37,624 nucleotides of DNA from Lachnospiraceae bacterium (GCA_017521605.1 JAFXCD010000039.1:1-37624), one strand, 5' to 3'. Numbered from the stretch's first letter, positions 25,763 to 34,296 are shown. Translations and numbers: made by a program. Notes: generated from the sequence alone by a model not told the origin.

Positions 25763-26473
25763 CTAAAACAGCTCATCATATTCTGTTTTTAATTTCCCAC
25801 AGGTAAGTACTGCCTTGCGAGCCAATACCTCCATAACATCCAAATAGGGATATCCTATAGAAAAATCCCTTTTAATCAAAGAAAGCTCCGTGCAACCCAA
25901 AATAATCACCTGGGCACCACGCATCAGCAGTTCACGACCGATTTCATCAAACATCTGCTTGTCCAGTTTTTTGCCGGCCTTTACATTCTCGTAAATCAGG
26001 TGCATCACCTTCTTCTGCTTATCCTTTGAGGGAACGATAACTTCCATCCCTAAGCTTTCCAATTCCTTCTGAAAAATTCCGCTTTCCATGGTACCATCTG
26101 TAGCCATAATGCCTACCTTGGTAACCCCATGTTTCTCTAAATATCTCGCAGTTTCTTCTATAGCATTGATAACGGGTACATTGATAGCTTCCGTCAATTC
26201 TTTTTGAAAATAATGTGCTGTGATGCACGGAATTGCCAGCACTTCTGCTCCCTGAGCCACCAGTCCGTTTCCGGTCTTTATCATTTCTGTAACGGGAGTT
26301 TCCTGACTCTGCCCCAAAATATATCTGGTTCTGTCCGGAATCTGGGGCTTACTGTGTATTACTATCTCTATATGCTCCTGATCTATGTCCGCATCAGTCA
26401 TCTGGGTAACCAATTGCAAAAAATATGCTGTTGCCATGGGTCCCAGACCACCAATTATTCCTAATACGCTCAT
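25763..26473 (-). CDS. Aspartate/glutamate racemase family protein
   Basis: 236 residues. The N-terminus VLGIIGGLGPMATAYFLQL is diagnostic of the aspartate racemase branch, and both catalytic cysteines are present: AIPCITAH near residue 82 and ILGCTELSL near residue 193. It should interconvert L- and D-Asp or Glu in a PLP-independent way. GAGGAT precedes the ATG. It is the first gene behind a consensus promoter inside the operon and directly precedes the amino-acid adenylation enzyme. This suggests that a D-amino acid is made for activation. Sequence alone does not separate Asp from Glu. Confidence 0.9.
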   Translation of the reverse strand: MSVLGIIGGLGPMATAYFLQLVTQMTDADIDQEHIEIVIHSKPQIPDRTRYILGQSQETPVTEMIKTGNGLVAQGAEVLAIPCITAHYFQKELTEAINVPVINAIEETARYLEKHGVTKVGIMATDGTMESGIFQKELESLGMEVIVPSKDKQKKVMHLIYENVKAGKKLDKQMFDEIGRELLMRGAQVIILGCTELSLIKRDFSIGYPYLDVMEVLARKAVLTCGKLKTEYDELF

Positions 26474-26523
26474 TTTGTATCCTCATTTAACCTCTATTGT
26501 ATCAGCCAAACTATCTACTCGCA

Positions 26524-26551
26524 ATTATACCACGTTGATTTTCCATGTCAA
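26524..26551 (-). promoter_or_regulatory. Consensus internal sigma-A promoter before the racemase gene
   Basis: On the minus strand a perfect TTGACA (26546-26551) and a perfect TATAAT (26524-26529) are separated by 16 bases. The start site would be near 26517, about 45 bases before the racemase ATG. It falls in a 93-base gap, one of the few in the operon. It is the strongest-looking promoter in the window, and no terminator lies before it, so it would add to read-through from the pseB promoter. Confidence 0.8.
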
Positions 26552-26566
26552 TCTTACGTCCCCGCA

Positions 26567-27751
26567 CTATTTCAGCATAAAGTAGGTCTCTCCTCCCAAT
26601 AAGCGCAGGAAGAAATATACACCACAATACAACTGATAAAAAAGTACCAGACCCGCCACTAGAAACAGGATTTTCCATACTGTTGAATACTTCTCCCTTT
26701 TCCAAATATCCAGCCATTTTACAAAGCTTACTACATAAATATAAAAAATGGCAAAGCAATAGCCCCACAGGAAATTACCGTCATTGGCACGACTGCCGGT
26801 TTCAGCCAGCAACAAAGCTTCCATAAAGCCTATACCCGTTATTAACCAGGCAAAAAAGTATTTTCTATCCTTCCACAATTCCTTTATGGAAAAAAGAAGT
26901 ACTACCAATGGAAAAGCAATGGAACAAAGCACTGCCAGCTTAGGCCTGTCTGCATGCAAGGAAAAAGTAAACCAAGGCTTTAAGGCAAATCCCTGTCCGG
27001 TTTCTTCCCCGAACAACACTGCATTTTGCCACAGGACTACCCCACATGCCGGTAGCACTGCGCATCCAAACAGAAAAATCTGTTTAAAAGGCACCTTGTG
27101 ACACAAATCCCACAACAGTTTCAATGCCATGGCAGGTGCAAACACTGTCAAAAAGCTGGGCTTAATTCCTGTGGCAACTACCAATAACAGGGCAAACTGT
27201 AACCATTGCTTCCATTCTATCTTTTCCCTGTATTTTTCTTCTATTTTCATATAAGCCAATATACTTGCCACAGCAAACAAACGCATGCACAGGTATGTGG
27301 AATTATGCCACAAATTACCGGACTGGTAGCTCACATATCGATAAACACCTGCTAACTCCATAAAAAAGGGCATTACCAGATTGAGCATTAACGCTCCCCC
27401 CAGTGTAAGAGCTGTTCGTTCTTTTTGCCCCATCAACACACGAAGTAATTTATCTGTCAAAAATACATTCACAAAGCTTACCACTGCCAAAAGCACTGCA
27501 ATTAACCAGGTATTTTTTCCGGCCATCCAGTATAACAACTGATAGGCATAAGCAGTAAAACTATAATACCACCCATCATCTATGATCATACTGATGTGAT
27601 AGGGTAAATCCGACTGAAAATATCGATTATTATAATCCAGCGGCTGTACGGCCTGCTGTAAATACAGATACAAACAGGCAATACCATATAAACTTGTCAT
27701 GCACACTATTATCGGTAGACCCACTCGTCTCCATTGGAACTTTTTATCCAC
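26567..27751 (-). CDS. Polytopic membrane protein, GT-C-like, unknown
   Basis: About 394 residues with ten or so hydrophobic segments. The first outer loop holds NRYFQSDLPYHISMIIDDGW, with the Asp/His arrangement often seen in the catalytic loop of GT-C transferases. I prefer the GTG at 27751, which has GAGG eight bases upstream; an in-frame TTG at 27793 is the alternative. It lacks the large C-terminal outer domain of its neighbours. It follows another GT-C-like gene by a short gap. The role is an inference from topology. Confidence 0.65.
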   Translation of the reverse strand: MDKKFQWRRVGLPIIVCMTSLYGIACLYLYLQQAVQPLDYNNRYFQSDLPYHISMIIDDGWYYSFTAYAYQLLYWMAGKNTWLIAVLLAVVSFVNVFLTDKLLRVLMGQKERTALTLGGALMLNLVMPFFMELAGVYRYVSYQSGNLWHNSTYLCMRLFAVASILAYMKIEEKYREKIEWKQWLQFALLLVVATGIKPSFLTVFAPAMALKLLWDLCHKVPFKQIFLFGCAVLPACGVVLWQNAVLFGEETGQGFALKPWFTFSLHADRPKLAVLCSIAFPLVVLLFSIKELWKDRKYFFAWLITGIGFMEALLLAETGSRANDGNFLWGYCFAIFYIYVVSFVKWLDIWKREKYSTVWKILFLVAGLVLFYQLYCGVYFFLRLLGGETYFMLK

Positions 27752-27812
27752 TAAATATGCCTCATTTCTTTCCTTGCTTACGACTATACCCAAAGCCTAT
27801 ATTCTCTTTGTG

Positions 27813-29375
27813 TTACCGCAACTCGTACACACATACACTTTCATCCTGCCCAAGCATACGCAGACCTTTTTCTTCGCAAATGCTCTGAATGTCACCACCT
27901 GTAGGAATGGTAATATATTTACTCTTTAACTGCTCAAAATTTTCAAGCACATAGGTGTCATAACAACAGCTGACACCAAAACCGGCGGGCAATCCATAGA
28001 GCACCTGCCAATCCGTGATGACTACTTTCCGGGAGGCTCCTTCTCCTACAGTATCCGAGAACACCCAAATCACTACATTATCATAATTAGGTACCTCTTC
28101 TATATCCAAATGAAGTTCTTTTTCAAAAATCCCTGCCCAGCAATCCACTTTTGCCACCCTCTCTGAAGTCGCAAAACAAATCTGGTAATCTATGGGATTG
28201 GTAGCTTTCATACTATACAAATACACACAGAGTGCTGCAAAAAACATAGGTTTTTTATAAAATTTGGTAGGCATTGCGCTAAGCACAAAAATACCCATGG
28301 CCATAAAGGTCAGCAAATGCTTACTTCCCTCTTTCATCTTGTACATCAGAATCAAAGCTATTGTCATAGCAAAAAAGCAAAATGCAAAATACAGATACTT
28401 CCACGCCTTCTCTTTATTCTTTTGTGTCCACTCTGACACGCCCTGCCAGACAAAAAGAAGCATCAATGCCAGATATCCGGCGAAAAAAGCCCCTTCCGTA
28501 AATCCACTCTTAAGTCCCTCCACTGTCAATGCCAAAAATCTCTTCCCATCATGGAACATACGACTAAGGATTCCATGGATTCCTCCCCAAATATCCCCAT
28601 GTAAAAAAGGCTCCAACCAATCGGTTTTAAACAAGGGCGTAAAATACTCTGCAGCAAGATAATGATTAATGGCCCAATAAGAGGCACCAACCACAGCCAT
28701 CAAAAGTATGGAACCAATAATACCCTGTTTTTTGTCCTTTTTAATCCACAGCACTACAGGGTAGATAAGAAACAGCAGCAAATAGGGGCGCATAAGCGTC
28801 ATTATCCCTGCCAGAAGCAACAGCCATACAACACCTCGGAACTTCTTCTCTCTCTCATACCACTCCATCACTGCATAATAAATAATAAGCATACTAAAGC
28901 AGATACACTCCGGCATTCCCCGTAGCATATAAAGAGAAAAAGGGCGAAACACACAGAATAATATAGTCAATAAAAACAATTGCTTCCATTTGGGTTTCAC
29001 CAACAATACAAAAACAGCACATGCCAATGACATTAATAGAATATTGCAATATATAGGAGACATCATGTTCCAGCCAAAGATAGCTCCAAACAAAAGCCAT
29101 GGAAAAACCAGCACCGGACTCCAGGCTGCAAAGGATAGCTTCAATGCATGACTTTCATTGAAACCAAAATACCCCTGGGGATAACCAAACTGTAGCATGC
29201 TCTCTACCTGCTTATAATAAAACAATTCATCATTCCAATCCGAAGCCGGCAGATAAATATCACCAAGCTGATACCCATAAATGGCACAGGTAAGTACACA
29301 ACACAAAAGAGGCAGTAATCCCATCATTACTGCCTTAGCGTACCACATTCCGTTACGTTTCAGTCTCTCCTTCAT
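27813..29375 (-). CDS. Polytopic membrane protein, GT-C glycosyltransferase-like
   Basis: 520 residues with about eleven hydrophobic segments and a C-terminal outer domain of around 110 residues. The first outer loop carries DIYLPASDWNDELFYYKQVE, an acidic cluster resembling the GT-C catalytic loop. Several Arg-rich cytoplasmic turns follow (LMRPYLLLFLIYP, MLRGMPECIC). It is directly downstream of a GtrB-like polyprenyl-phosphate glycosyltransferase (29405), which makes the pair a plausible donor/transferase unit. The acceptor is unknown. Confidence 0.72.
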   Translation of the reverse strand: MKERLKRNGMWYAKAVMMGLLPLLCCVLTCAIYGYQLGDIYLPASDWNDELFYYKQVESMLQFGYPQGYFGFNESHALKLSFAAWSPVLVFPWLLFGAIFGWNMMSPIYCNILLMSLACAVFVLLVKPKWKQLFLLTILFCVFRPFSLYMLRGMPECICFSMLIIYYAVMEWYEREKKFRGVVWLLLLAGIMTLMRPYLLLFLIYPVVLWIKKDKKQGIIGSILLMAVVGASYWAINHYLAAEYFTPLFKTDWLEPFLHGDIWGGIHGILSRMFHDGKRFLALTVEGLKSGFTEGAFFAGYLALMLLFVWQGVSEWTQKNKEKAWKYLYFAFCFFAMTIALILMYKMKEGSKHLLTFMAMGIFVLSAMPTKFYKKPMFFAALCVYLYSMKATNPIDYQICFATSERVAKVDCWAGIFEKELHLDIEEVPNYDNVVIWVFSDTVGEGASRKVVITDWQVLYGLPAGFGVSCCYDTYVLENFEQLKSKYITIPTGGDIQSICEEKGLRMLGQDESVCVYELR

Positions 29376-29404
29376 AGCGCCTTGTACTCCTATATAAGCA
29401 CCCT

Positions 29405-30358
29405 TTATACTTCATCCTGATTTTCTACATTCAATCGTTCTTTGATAACATATTGGGGAGAATTGTTCATACTGATATATATTCGACCGATATATTCACC
29501 TATCAATCCCAACATAATCATAATCATACCACCCAAAAAAACCAGTACAGCCATCATAGAACTAAAGCCCATAGGCACATCCGGATTAATAAACTTTTTA
29601 ATTATGGTATAGATGCCATACGCGAATCCTACCACCGCACTGAATCCACCCACACAGGTAGCAATTCGCAGCGGCTTTACAGAGAATGCCGTAAAACCAT
29701 TAAACCACAAACTTAACAGCTTCTTAAGAGTATACCCGGAAGTTCCTTCCTCACGTTCCCTATGCTGTACTACCACATTAGTAATACTTTTGGTAGCACG
29801 AAGCACCAGTCCGATAACATAAGGATAGGAATTCTCATAACGTATCATATCCTCTACCACAAATCTTTTTACGGCAAAATAACTGGATATATATAGTTCT
29901 TTGGGCTTTCCCAGCATCATTCTGGTCATCAGTTCATTGACCTTACTGCCCAGATTTCGAAATCCGGAATGTTGCTTATGTTCATATTTAGCATATACTG
30001 CGTCAAAACCTTCTTCCAGCTTTTCCAACAATTTCCCCACTTCATCTGCCGGTGTCTGTCCGTCATCATCCAGACAAACCACATAATCACCGTTCGACTG
30101 ACGCAGTCCTGCCATCAGTGCTGAATGTTGACCAAAATTTCTGGAAAACCCAATTCCCTTAATATAGTTTTTTTCCTCACACAGCTTTCGTATTGTTCCC
30201 ATAGTGTTATCCGGTGAACAGTCATTTACTAAAATAATCTCGTAGGAATAGTTCTTTTTAACTCCCGGTTCATCCATGGTAGTCTCTATTTCTTTCACAA
30301 CACCTTCCACCGTATGCTCTGAACGATAACAAGGTATTACAAAACTAACTTTCTTCAT
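29405..30358 (-). CDS. GtrB/ArnC-like polyprenyl-phosphate glycosyltransferase (GT2)
   Basis: 317 residues. The GT-A domain begins KKVSFVIPCYRSEHTVEGVV, with IILVNDCSPDNTMGTI, GFSRNFGQHSALMAGLRQ and CLDDDGQTPADE as donor and metal-binding motifs. Two hydrophobic segments at the C-terminus end in GLIGEYIGRIYISMNNSPQY, a hallmark of enzymes that glycosylate undecaprenyl phosphate. I chose the ATG at 30358, with GAGGA five bases upstream; an ATG four codons earlier (30370) is possible. It lies between the GNAT gene and two GT-C-like genes. Confidence 0.88.
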   Translation of the reverse strand: MKKVSFVIPCYRSEHTVEGVVKEIETTMDEPGVKKNYSYEIILVNDCSPDNTMGTIRKLCEEKNYIKGIGFSRNFGQHSALMAGLRQSNGDYVVCLDDDGQTPADEVGKLLEKLEEGFDAVYAKYEHKQHSGFRNLGSKVNELMTRMMLGKPKELYISSYFAVKRFVVEDMIRYENSYPYVIGLVLRATKSITNVVVQHREREEGTSGYTLKKLLSLWFNGFTAFSVKPLRIATCVGGFSAVVGFAYGIYTIIKKFINPDVPMGFSSMMAVLVFLGGMIMIMLGLIGEYIGRIYISMNNSPQYVIKERLNVENQDEV

Positions 30359-30390
30359 ACTCTTCCTCATTTCCGTAAACCTTTAGTTTC

Positions 30391-30915
30391 TTACTTATTA
30401 ATGATTCCCATTAATACGATATCCCGATATCTTCCATCCACATATACATCATCATGGAGATAGGCTTCTTTTACAAAGCCTGCTTTTTCATAACTGCGAA
30501 TCGCCTGTGTGTTCTCAGCATATACCCGCAAAAACAATCGATGTAGCTCCAATTCCTCAAAACAATACTTTATCATAAGCTTTGCCGCGGAAGTACCATA
30601 ACCTTTCCCCCTAGCATCATCTTCTCCTATGAAAATACCATATTCTGCTTTATGATGGGTGGTATCTATATCACGAATATACACACTGCCCACTGCTTTA
30701 TCCGTGGCAGTCTCACAAATCATCAGCTGTACTACCTTTCCGGTGTCTATCATGGTTCTTATCCAGTTTTCATGACTCTCCCTGGTAAACAAAGCCTGAT
30801 AGATAAAATTCTTTCTGACTCCGTCACTGTTTCTCCAATTCACAATCCGGTCTGTATCATCTGCTGTCATTAAACGCAGATAAATACCAGCCACCTCATC
30901 CTCATATCTCTTCAT
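30391..30915 (-). CDS. GNAT acetyltransferase, candidate PseH
   Basis: 174 residues of the RimJ/RimL-type GNAT fold. It has a WRN motif (RIVNWRNSDGVRKNF) as in PseH, then AEYGIFIGEDDARGKGYG (the acetyl-CoA-binding loop RGKGYG) and ENTQAIRSYEKAGFVKEAYL. PseH acetylates the 4-amino group of UDP-4-amino-4,6-dideoxy-AltNAc, the third step to pseudaminic acid and the only one otherwise missing here. Its start overlaps the preceding GT2 by 14 bases, with GGAG eight bases upstream. The assignment rests on fold, length and position close to pseB and pseC; another sugar N-acetyltransferase is possible. Confidence 0.72.
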   Translation of the reverse strand: MKRYEDEVAGIYLRLMTADDTDRIVNWRNSDGVRKNFIYQALFTRESHENWIRTMIDTGKVVQLMICETATDKAVGSVYIRDIDTTHHKAEYGIFIGEDDARGKGYGTSAAKLMIKYCFEELELHRLFLRVYAENTQAIRSYEKAGFVKEAYLHDDVYVDGRYRDIVLMGIINK

Positions 30916-31858
30916 TTACTTTCTCCAGCTTTCTTTTCATCTCTGTATTCACACAATTTCTTCGGTATTCAAAATCTCTTCTGTCCTTTGCCACTGTTAC
31001 ATCCAAAATAACCCCTGCAAAGAAAGATAACATACCTCCCAATGCCATAAAGCCACAGACAATTAAGGTAGGGAATCTGGGTACCAGTCCTGTTTGTATA
31101 TACTCCAGCAGAACAGGTGCAAAGAAAATCACTGCTGCCAAAATAAAGAACAGCGCAATCAGACCAAAACACTTTAATGGCTGATAGTTTTTATAAAGCT
31201 GTAACATCTTGCGAATCACACGTATACCATCCGGAATGGTATTCAACTTGGATTCACTGCCTTCCGGGCGATCCCTGTATTGTACTACTACGTTTTCCAC
31301 CTGCAGATTATAGTTTACTGCATGTATGGTCATCTCTGTTTCAATTTCAAAGCCTGCAGAAAAGACCGGAAATGTCTTTACAAATTCATAGGAAAAGGCT
31401 CTGTAGCCGGTCATGATATCCTTAATATCCGTGTGAAATAAACGATTGATACTTGTTCGCATCAATGTATTTCCAAAGTTATGAAAAGGACGCTTGTTCT
31501 CTGTAAAGTAGGTAGAGGACAATCTGTCTCCTACCACCATGTCCGCGTTGCGCAGCAATACCTTATCTACCAGTTCCTTGGCACAATCCAGCGGATAGGT
31601 ATCATCTCCGTCTATCATAAGATAACACTGGGCATCGATTTCACGAAACATTCTACGAATTACATTTCCTTTTCCCTGCTTGTATTCATGACGCAGTATG
31701 GCACCTGCCTTTACAGCAAGCTCAGCAGTTTTATCTGTAGAATTATTATCATACACATAAACTACCGCTTCCGGTAATGCCTGTTTTACATCCTTAACTA
31801 CCTTTTCAATTGTCTTTTCCTCGTTATAGCAAGGAATCAATACTGCAATCTTATCCAT
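30902..31858 (-). CDS. DPM1-like polyprenyl-phosphate glycosyltransferase (GT2)
   Basis: 318 residues. Its N-terminal GT-A domain reads KIAVLIPCYNEEKTIEKVV, VYDNNSTDKTAELA, YKQGKGNVIRRMF and MIDGDDTYPLD (DXD site), with DIMTGYRAFSYEF and YRDRPEGSESKL later. Two C-terminal hydrophobic segments follow (about 235-255 and 270-295). This subgroup is close to dolichyl/polyprenyl-phosphate mannose or glucose synthases. It is the first glycosyltransferase after pseC. GAGGAA precedes the ATG. Donor unknown. Confidence 0.87.
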   Translation of the reverse strand: MDKIAVLIPCYNEEKTIEKVVKDVKQALPEAVVYVYDNNSTDKTAELAVKAGAILRHEYKQGKGNVIRRMFREIDAQCYLMIDGDDTYPLDCAKELVDKVLLRNADMVVGDRLSSTYFTENKRPFHNFGNTLMRTSINRLFHTDIKDIMTGYRAFSYEFVKTFPVFSAGFEIETEMTIHAVNYNLQVENVVVQYRDRPEGSESKLNTIPDGIRVIRKMLQLYKNYQPLKCFGLIALFFILAAVIFFAPVLLEYIQTGLVPRFPTLIVCGFMALGGMLSFFAGVILDVTVAKDRRDFEYRRNCVNTEMKRKLEKVNEEI

Positions 31859-31873
31859 ATGTCAACTATTCCT

Positions 31874-33067
31874 CTATTTACGATAGTATGCTACCAGCTT
31901 CTTAACAGCAGCTATAACATCCTCCACATCACTGTCTGTCATAGCATAAAACAAAGGTATACTCAAAATCTCTTCATATAATTTCTCAGCCTGTGGGCAA
32001 ATTCCTTTCTCGTAACCCAGCCTCTCATAATAGGAATGCCAATAAACAGGAATATAATGTACCTGAGTACCAATATTCTCTGCATGCAGTGCATCAAAAA
32101 ACTCACGCCTGTTACAATTCAGCAATTCTGTATTCAAACGCAGGATATATAAATGTCTCGTGGTATCCGATTCTTTGATTTCTTCCTGTACTATGATTTC
32201 CGGCATTTGACGAAACTCTTCGTCATACCTCTTTACAATCTCTTTTCTTCTTACGGAGAAAGCCGGAAGCTTATCCAGCTGACTGATTAGCAAAGCTGCC
32301 TGTATATCCGTCATACGATAGTTGTATCCCAGTTCTACCTGCTCATAATACCAGCCTGCATCCGAAGGATTGCACATCTCCTCCATCCTGCGGGTTATAC
32401 CATGGGTAGGATATAATCGAAGCTTGCGATACAATTCTTCATCATTAGTCGTTACTGCACCACCTTCTCCGCTGGTAACAGTCTTTACCGGATGGAAACT
32501 AAAGGTAGTCATATCTGCTATACTGCCCACCCCTTTACCATTGTACTTCGTACCGATGGAATGCGCCGCATCCTCAATTAATATCAAATCATATTCTTTA
32601 CATATTGCTCGGATCTCATCCAGCTCTACTGCCTGACCGGTAAAATCCACTGCCACTATAGCTTTGGTCTTATCTGTAATCTTTTCCCGGATGGAAGCCG
32701 GGTCTATATTGTAGGTCTTGGGATTGATATCCGCAAACACCGGCGTACCGCCACAGTAGAGTACACAATTGGCTGATGCTGCAAAGGTAATGGGACTGAC
32801 AATCACTTCATCTCCGGGGCCAATCCCTGCTGCCATAGCAGCTATATGAAGAGCTGCCGTGCCGTTACTGACCGCCACAGCATACTTTGCACCGGTAACT
32901 TCACAAAGCTTTTTCTCAAGCTCTGTAATCTTAGGTCCACAGGTTAAAGCCGGGCTTTTTAAGGTTTCCACCACTGCTGCAATATCGGCTTCATCAATAT
33001 ATTGTCTTCCGTATCCGATGACTGTATCACGCACAGGCACACCACCATTTTTAGCCAATCTTTCCAT
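31874..33067 (-). CDS. pseC: UDP-4-amino-4,6-dideoxy-N-acetyl-beta-L-altrosamine transaminase
   Basis: 397 residues of the DegT/DnrJ/EryC1/StrS family. GYGRQYIDEADIAAVVETL and SPALTCGPKITELEKKL near the start, DEVIVSPITFAASANC, IEDAAHSIGTKYNG and the PLP lysine in FSFHPVKTVTSGEGG (about residue 193) match PseC rather than WecE. It aminates the 4-keto sugar made by PseB. TTGGAGG precedes the ATG. It follows pseB by 32 bases, the standard pairing. Confidence 0.93.
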   Translation of the reverse strand: MERLAKNGGVPVRDTVIGYGRQYIDEADIAAVVETLKSPALTCGPKITELEKKLCEVTGAKYAVAVSNGTAALHIAAMAAGIGPGDEVIVSPITFAASANCVLYCGGTPVFADINPKTYNIDPASIREKITDKTKAIVAVDFTGQAVELDEIRAICKEYDLILIEDAAHSIGTKYNGKGVGSIADMTTFSFHPVKTVTSGEGGAVTTNDEELYRKLRLYPTHGITRRMEEMCNPSDAGWYYEQVELGYNYRMTDIQAALLISQLDKLPAFSVRRKEIVKRYDEEFRQMPEIIVQEEIKESDTTRHLYILRLNTELLNCNRREFFDALHAENIGTQVHYIPVYWHSYYERLGYEKGICPQAEKLYEEILSIPLFYAMTDSDVEDVIAAVKKLVAYYRK

Positions 33068-33099
33068 AATACCTCCAAGTGCTTTTATTCACACTTCAA

Positions 33100-34095
33100 T
33101 TATTTTTCTAAATCTACAGTCTTAATCAACTCACGAATCTCTTCCACAGTTAACCATTCTGTATTATTACCTGAGCTGTAAGAGAATCCTTCCGGAACCT
33201 TCTTGCCGGTAGGAATTGCCCTACGGCTTTCGCTCCAAACCATCTGAGGATATACTATAAAATGCTTATCGTACTCATAAGTAGTCATGGAATCCTCTAC
33301 CGTTACCATAATCTCATGCAACTTTTCACCTTCACGAATACCTATCTCGGGCATCTTACATCCGGGAAGCATTGCTTCTGCCAAATCAGTAATCTTAAAA
33401 GAAGGAATCTTGGAAATAAAGGTTTCTCCACCCTTAGCTTCTTCCAAAGCCTTGATTACCAGCTCTACACCCTGACGCAAGCTAATCCAGAAACGGGTCA
33501 TACGATAATCAGTGATGGGAAGCTCTGTTCCTCCATTCTTTATAATATTGTGAAATAACGGAATGATTGAACCACGGCTGCCTGCTACGTTACCATAGCG
33601 AACAATGGAAAAATTAATATCCTTATCTCCTGCATAGGCATTGGCTGCAATAAACAATTTATCGGATACCAATTTGGTTCCACCATATAAGTTTACAGGG
33701 TTTACTGCTTTATCTGTGGACAAGGCTACTACCTTCTTTACATTAGAATCCAATGCTGCATCAATGATATTCTGTGCACCATGAATATTTGTCTTTATCG
33801 CTTCAGACGGATTGTATTCACATGCCGGCACCTGCTTCATAGCAGCTGCATGAATTACATAATCCACACCATCAAATGCACGTGTCAGTCTTTCCTTATC
33901 TCTTACATCGCCGATAAAGAAACGCAATTTACTTTTATACTCCTTAAACTCATTCTGCATAATATACTGCTTAAACTCATCTCTGGAATAAATAATGATT
34001 TTCTTTGGATTGTAGTTCTCCAAAACATACTTGGTAAATGCTTTACCAAAGCTGCCTGTTCCACCTGTAATTAATATTGCTTTATCGTTTAACAT
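33100..34095 (-). CDS. pseB: UDP-N-acetylglucosamine 4,6-dehydratase (inverting)
   Basis: 331 residues, an extended SDR. The NADP-binding loop is LITGGTGSFGKAF (residues 9-20), followed by YSRDEFKQYIMQ, FIGDVRDKERL, HAAAMKQVPACEYNP and ALSTDKAVNPVNLYGGTK, which carries the catalytic region (Thr-Asp-Lys and Tyr/Lys near 135-141). RMTRFWISL and REGEKLHEIM are shared with C. jejuni PseB. It makes UDP-2-acetamido-2,6-dideoxy-arabino-hexos-4-ulose, the committed step to pseudaminic acid. AGGAG precedes the ATG. It is the first gene of the long operon, with its own promoter. Confidence 0.95.
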   Translation of the reverse strand: MLNDKAILITGGTGSFGKAFTKYVLENYNPKKIIIYSRDEFKQYIMQNEFKEYKSKLRFFIGDVRDKERLTRAFDGVDYVIHAAAMKQVPACEYNPSEAIKTNIHGAQNIIDAALDSNVKKVVALSTDKAVNPVNLYGGTKLVSDKLFIAANAYAGDKDINFSIVRYGNVAGSRGSIIPLFHNIIKNGGTELPITDYRMTRFWISLRQGVELVIKALEEAKGGETFISKIPSFKITDLAEAMLPGCKMPEIGIREGEKLHEIMVTVEDSMTTYEYDKHFIVYPQMVWSESRRAIPTGKKVPEGFSYSSGNNTEWLTVEEIRELIKTVDLEK

Positions 34096-34140
34096 ATATA
34101 CTCCTCACTTTCGGACATAATCCTGGACATTATCTATAGT

Positions 34141-34169
34141 ATTTTATCACAATTCAAGCAGAAAGGCAA
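34141..34169 (-). promoter_or_regulatory. Predicted promoter of the pseB operon
   Basis: On the minus strand TTGCCT (34164-34169, 4 of 6) and TAAAAT (34141-34146, 5 of 6) are 17 bases apart, and a TGA directly before the -10 makes it an extended -10 promoter. It is downstream of a terminator and about 45 bases upstream of the pseB ATG. It should start the transcript of nearly 30 kb. Confidence 0.65.
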
Positions 34170-34178
34170 ATTGTAAAT

Positions 34179-34197
34179 AAAGCATGTCTGATGCTTT
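34179..34197. promoter_or_regulatory. Inverted repeat immediately upstream of the pseB promoter
   Basis: AAAGCAT and ATGCTTT are perfect 7-base arms around a five-base centre (GTCTG on the plus strand). It lies ten bases upstream of the -35 box, the position of an activator or repressor site. There is no T-run next to it, so it is unlikely to be a terminator. No cognate regulator is seen. Confidence 0.35.
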
Positions 34198-34217
34198 CAA
34201 TTATTTTAAGAAACTCT

Positions 34218-34261
34218 AAAAAAATTATCTCCAAATCATGACTTCCATCATAATTTGGAGA
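34218..34261 (-). terminator. Intrinsic terminator after the rmlB-wecE-membrane protein unit
   Basis: On the minus strand TCTCCAAATTATGA pairs with TCATGATTTGGAGA (one mismatch) around a short loop, followed after three bases by seven Ts (34218-34224). It lies 36 bases past the stop codon of the membrane protein gene and before the pseB promoter, separating two transcription units. Confidence 0.8.
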
Positions 34262-34296
34262 CAATTAGCAACTTCTTAATTATTACTATTATTCTA

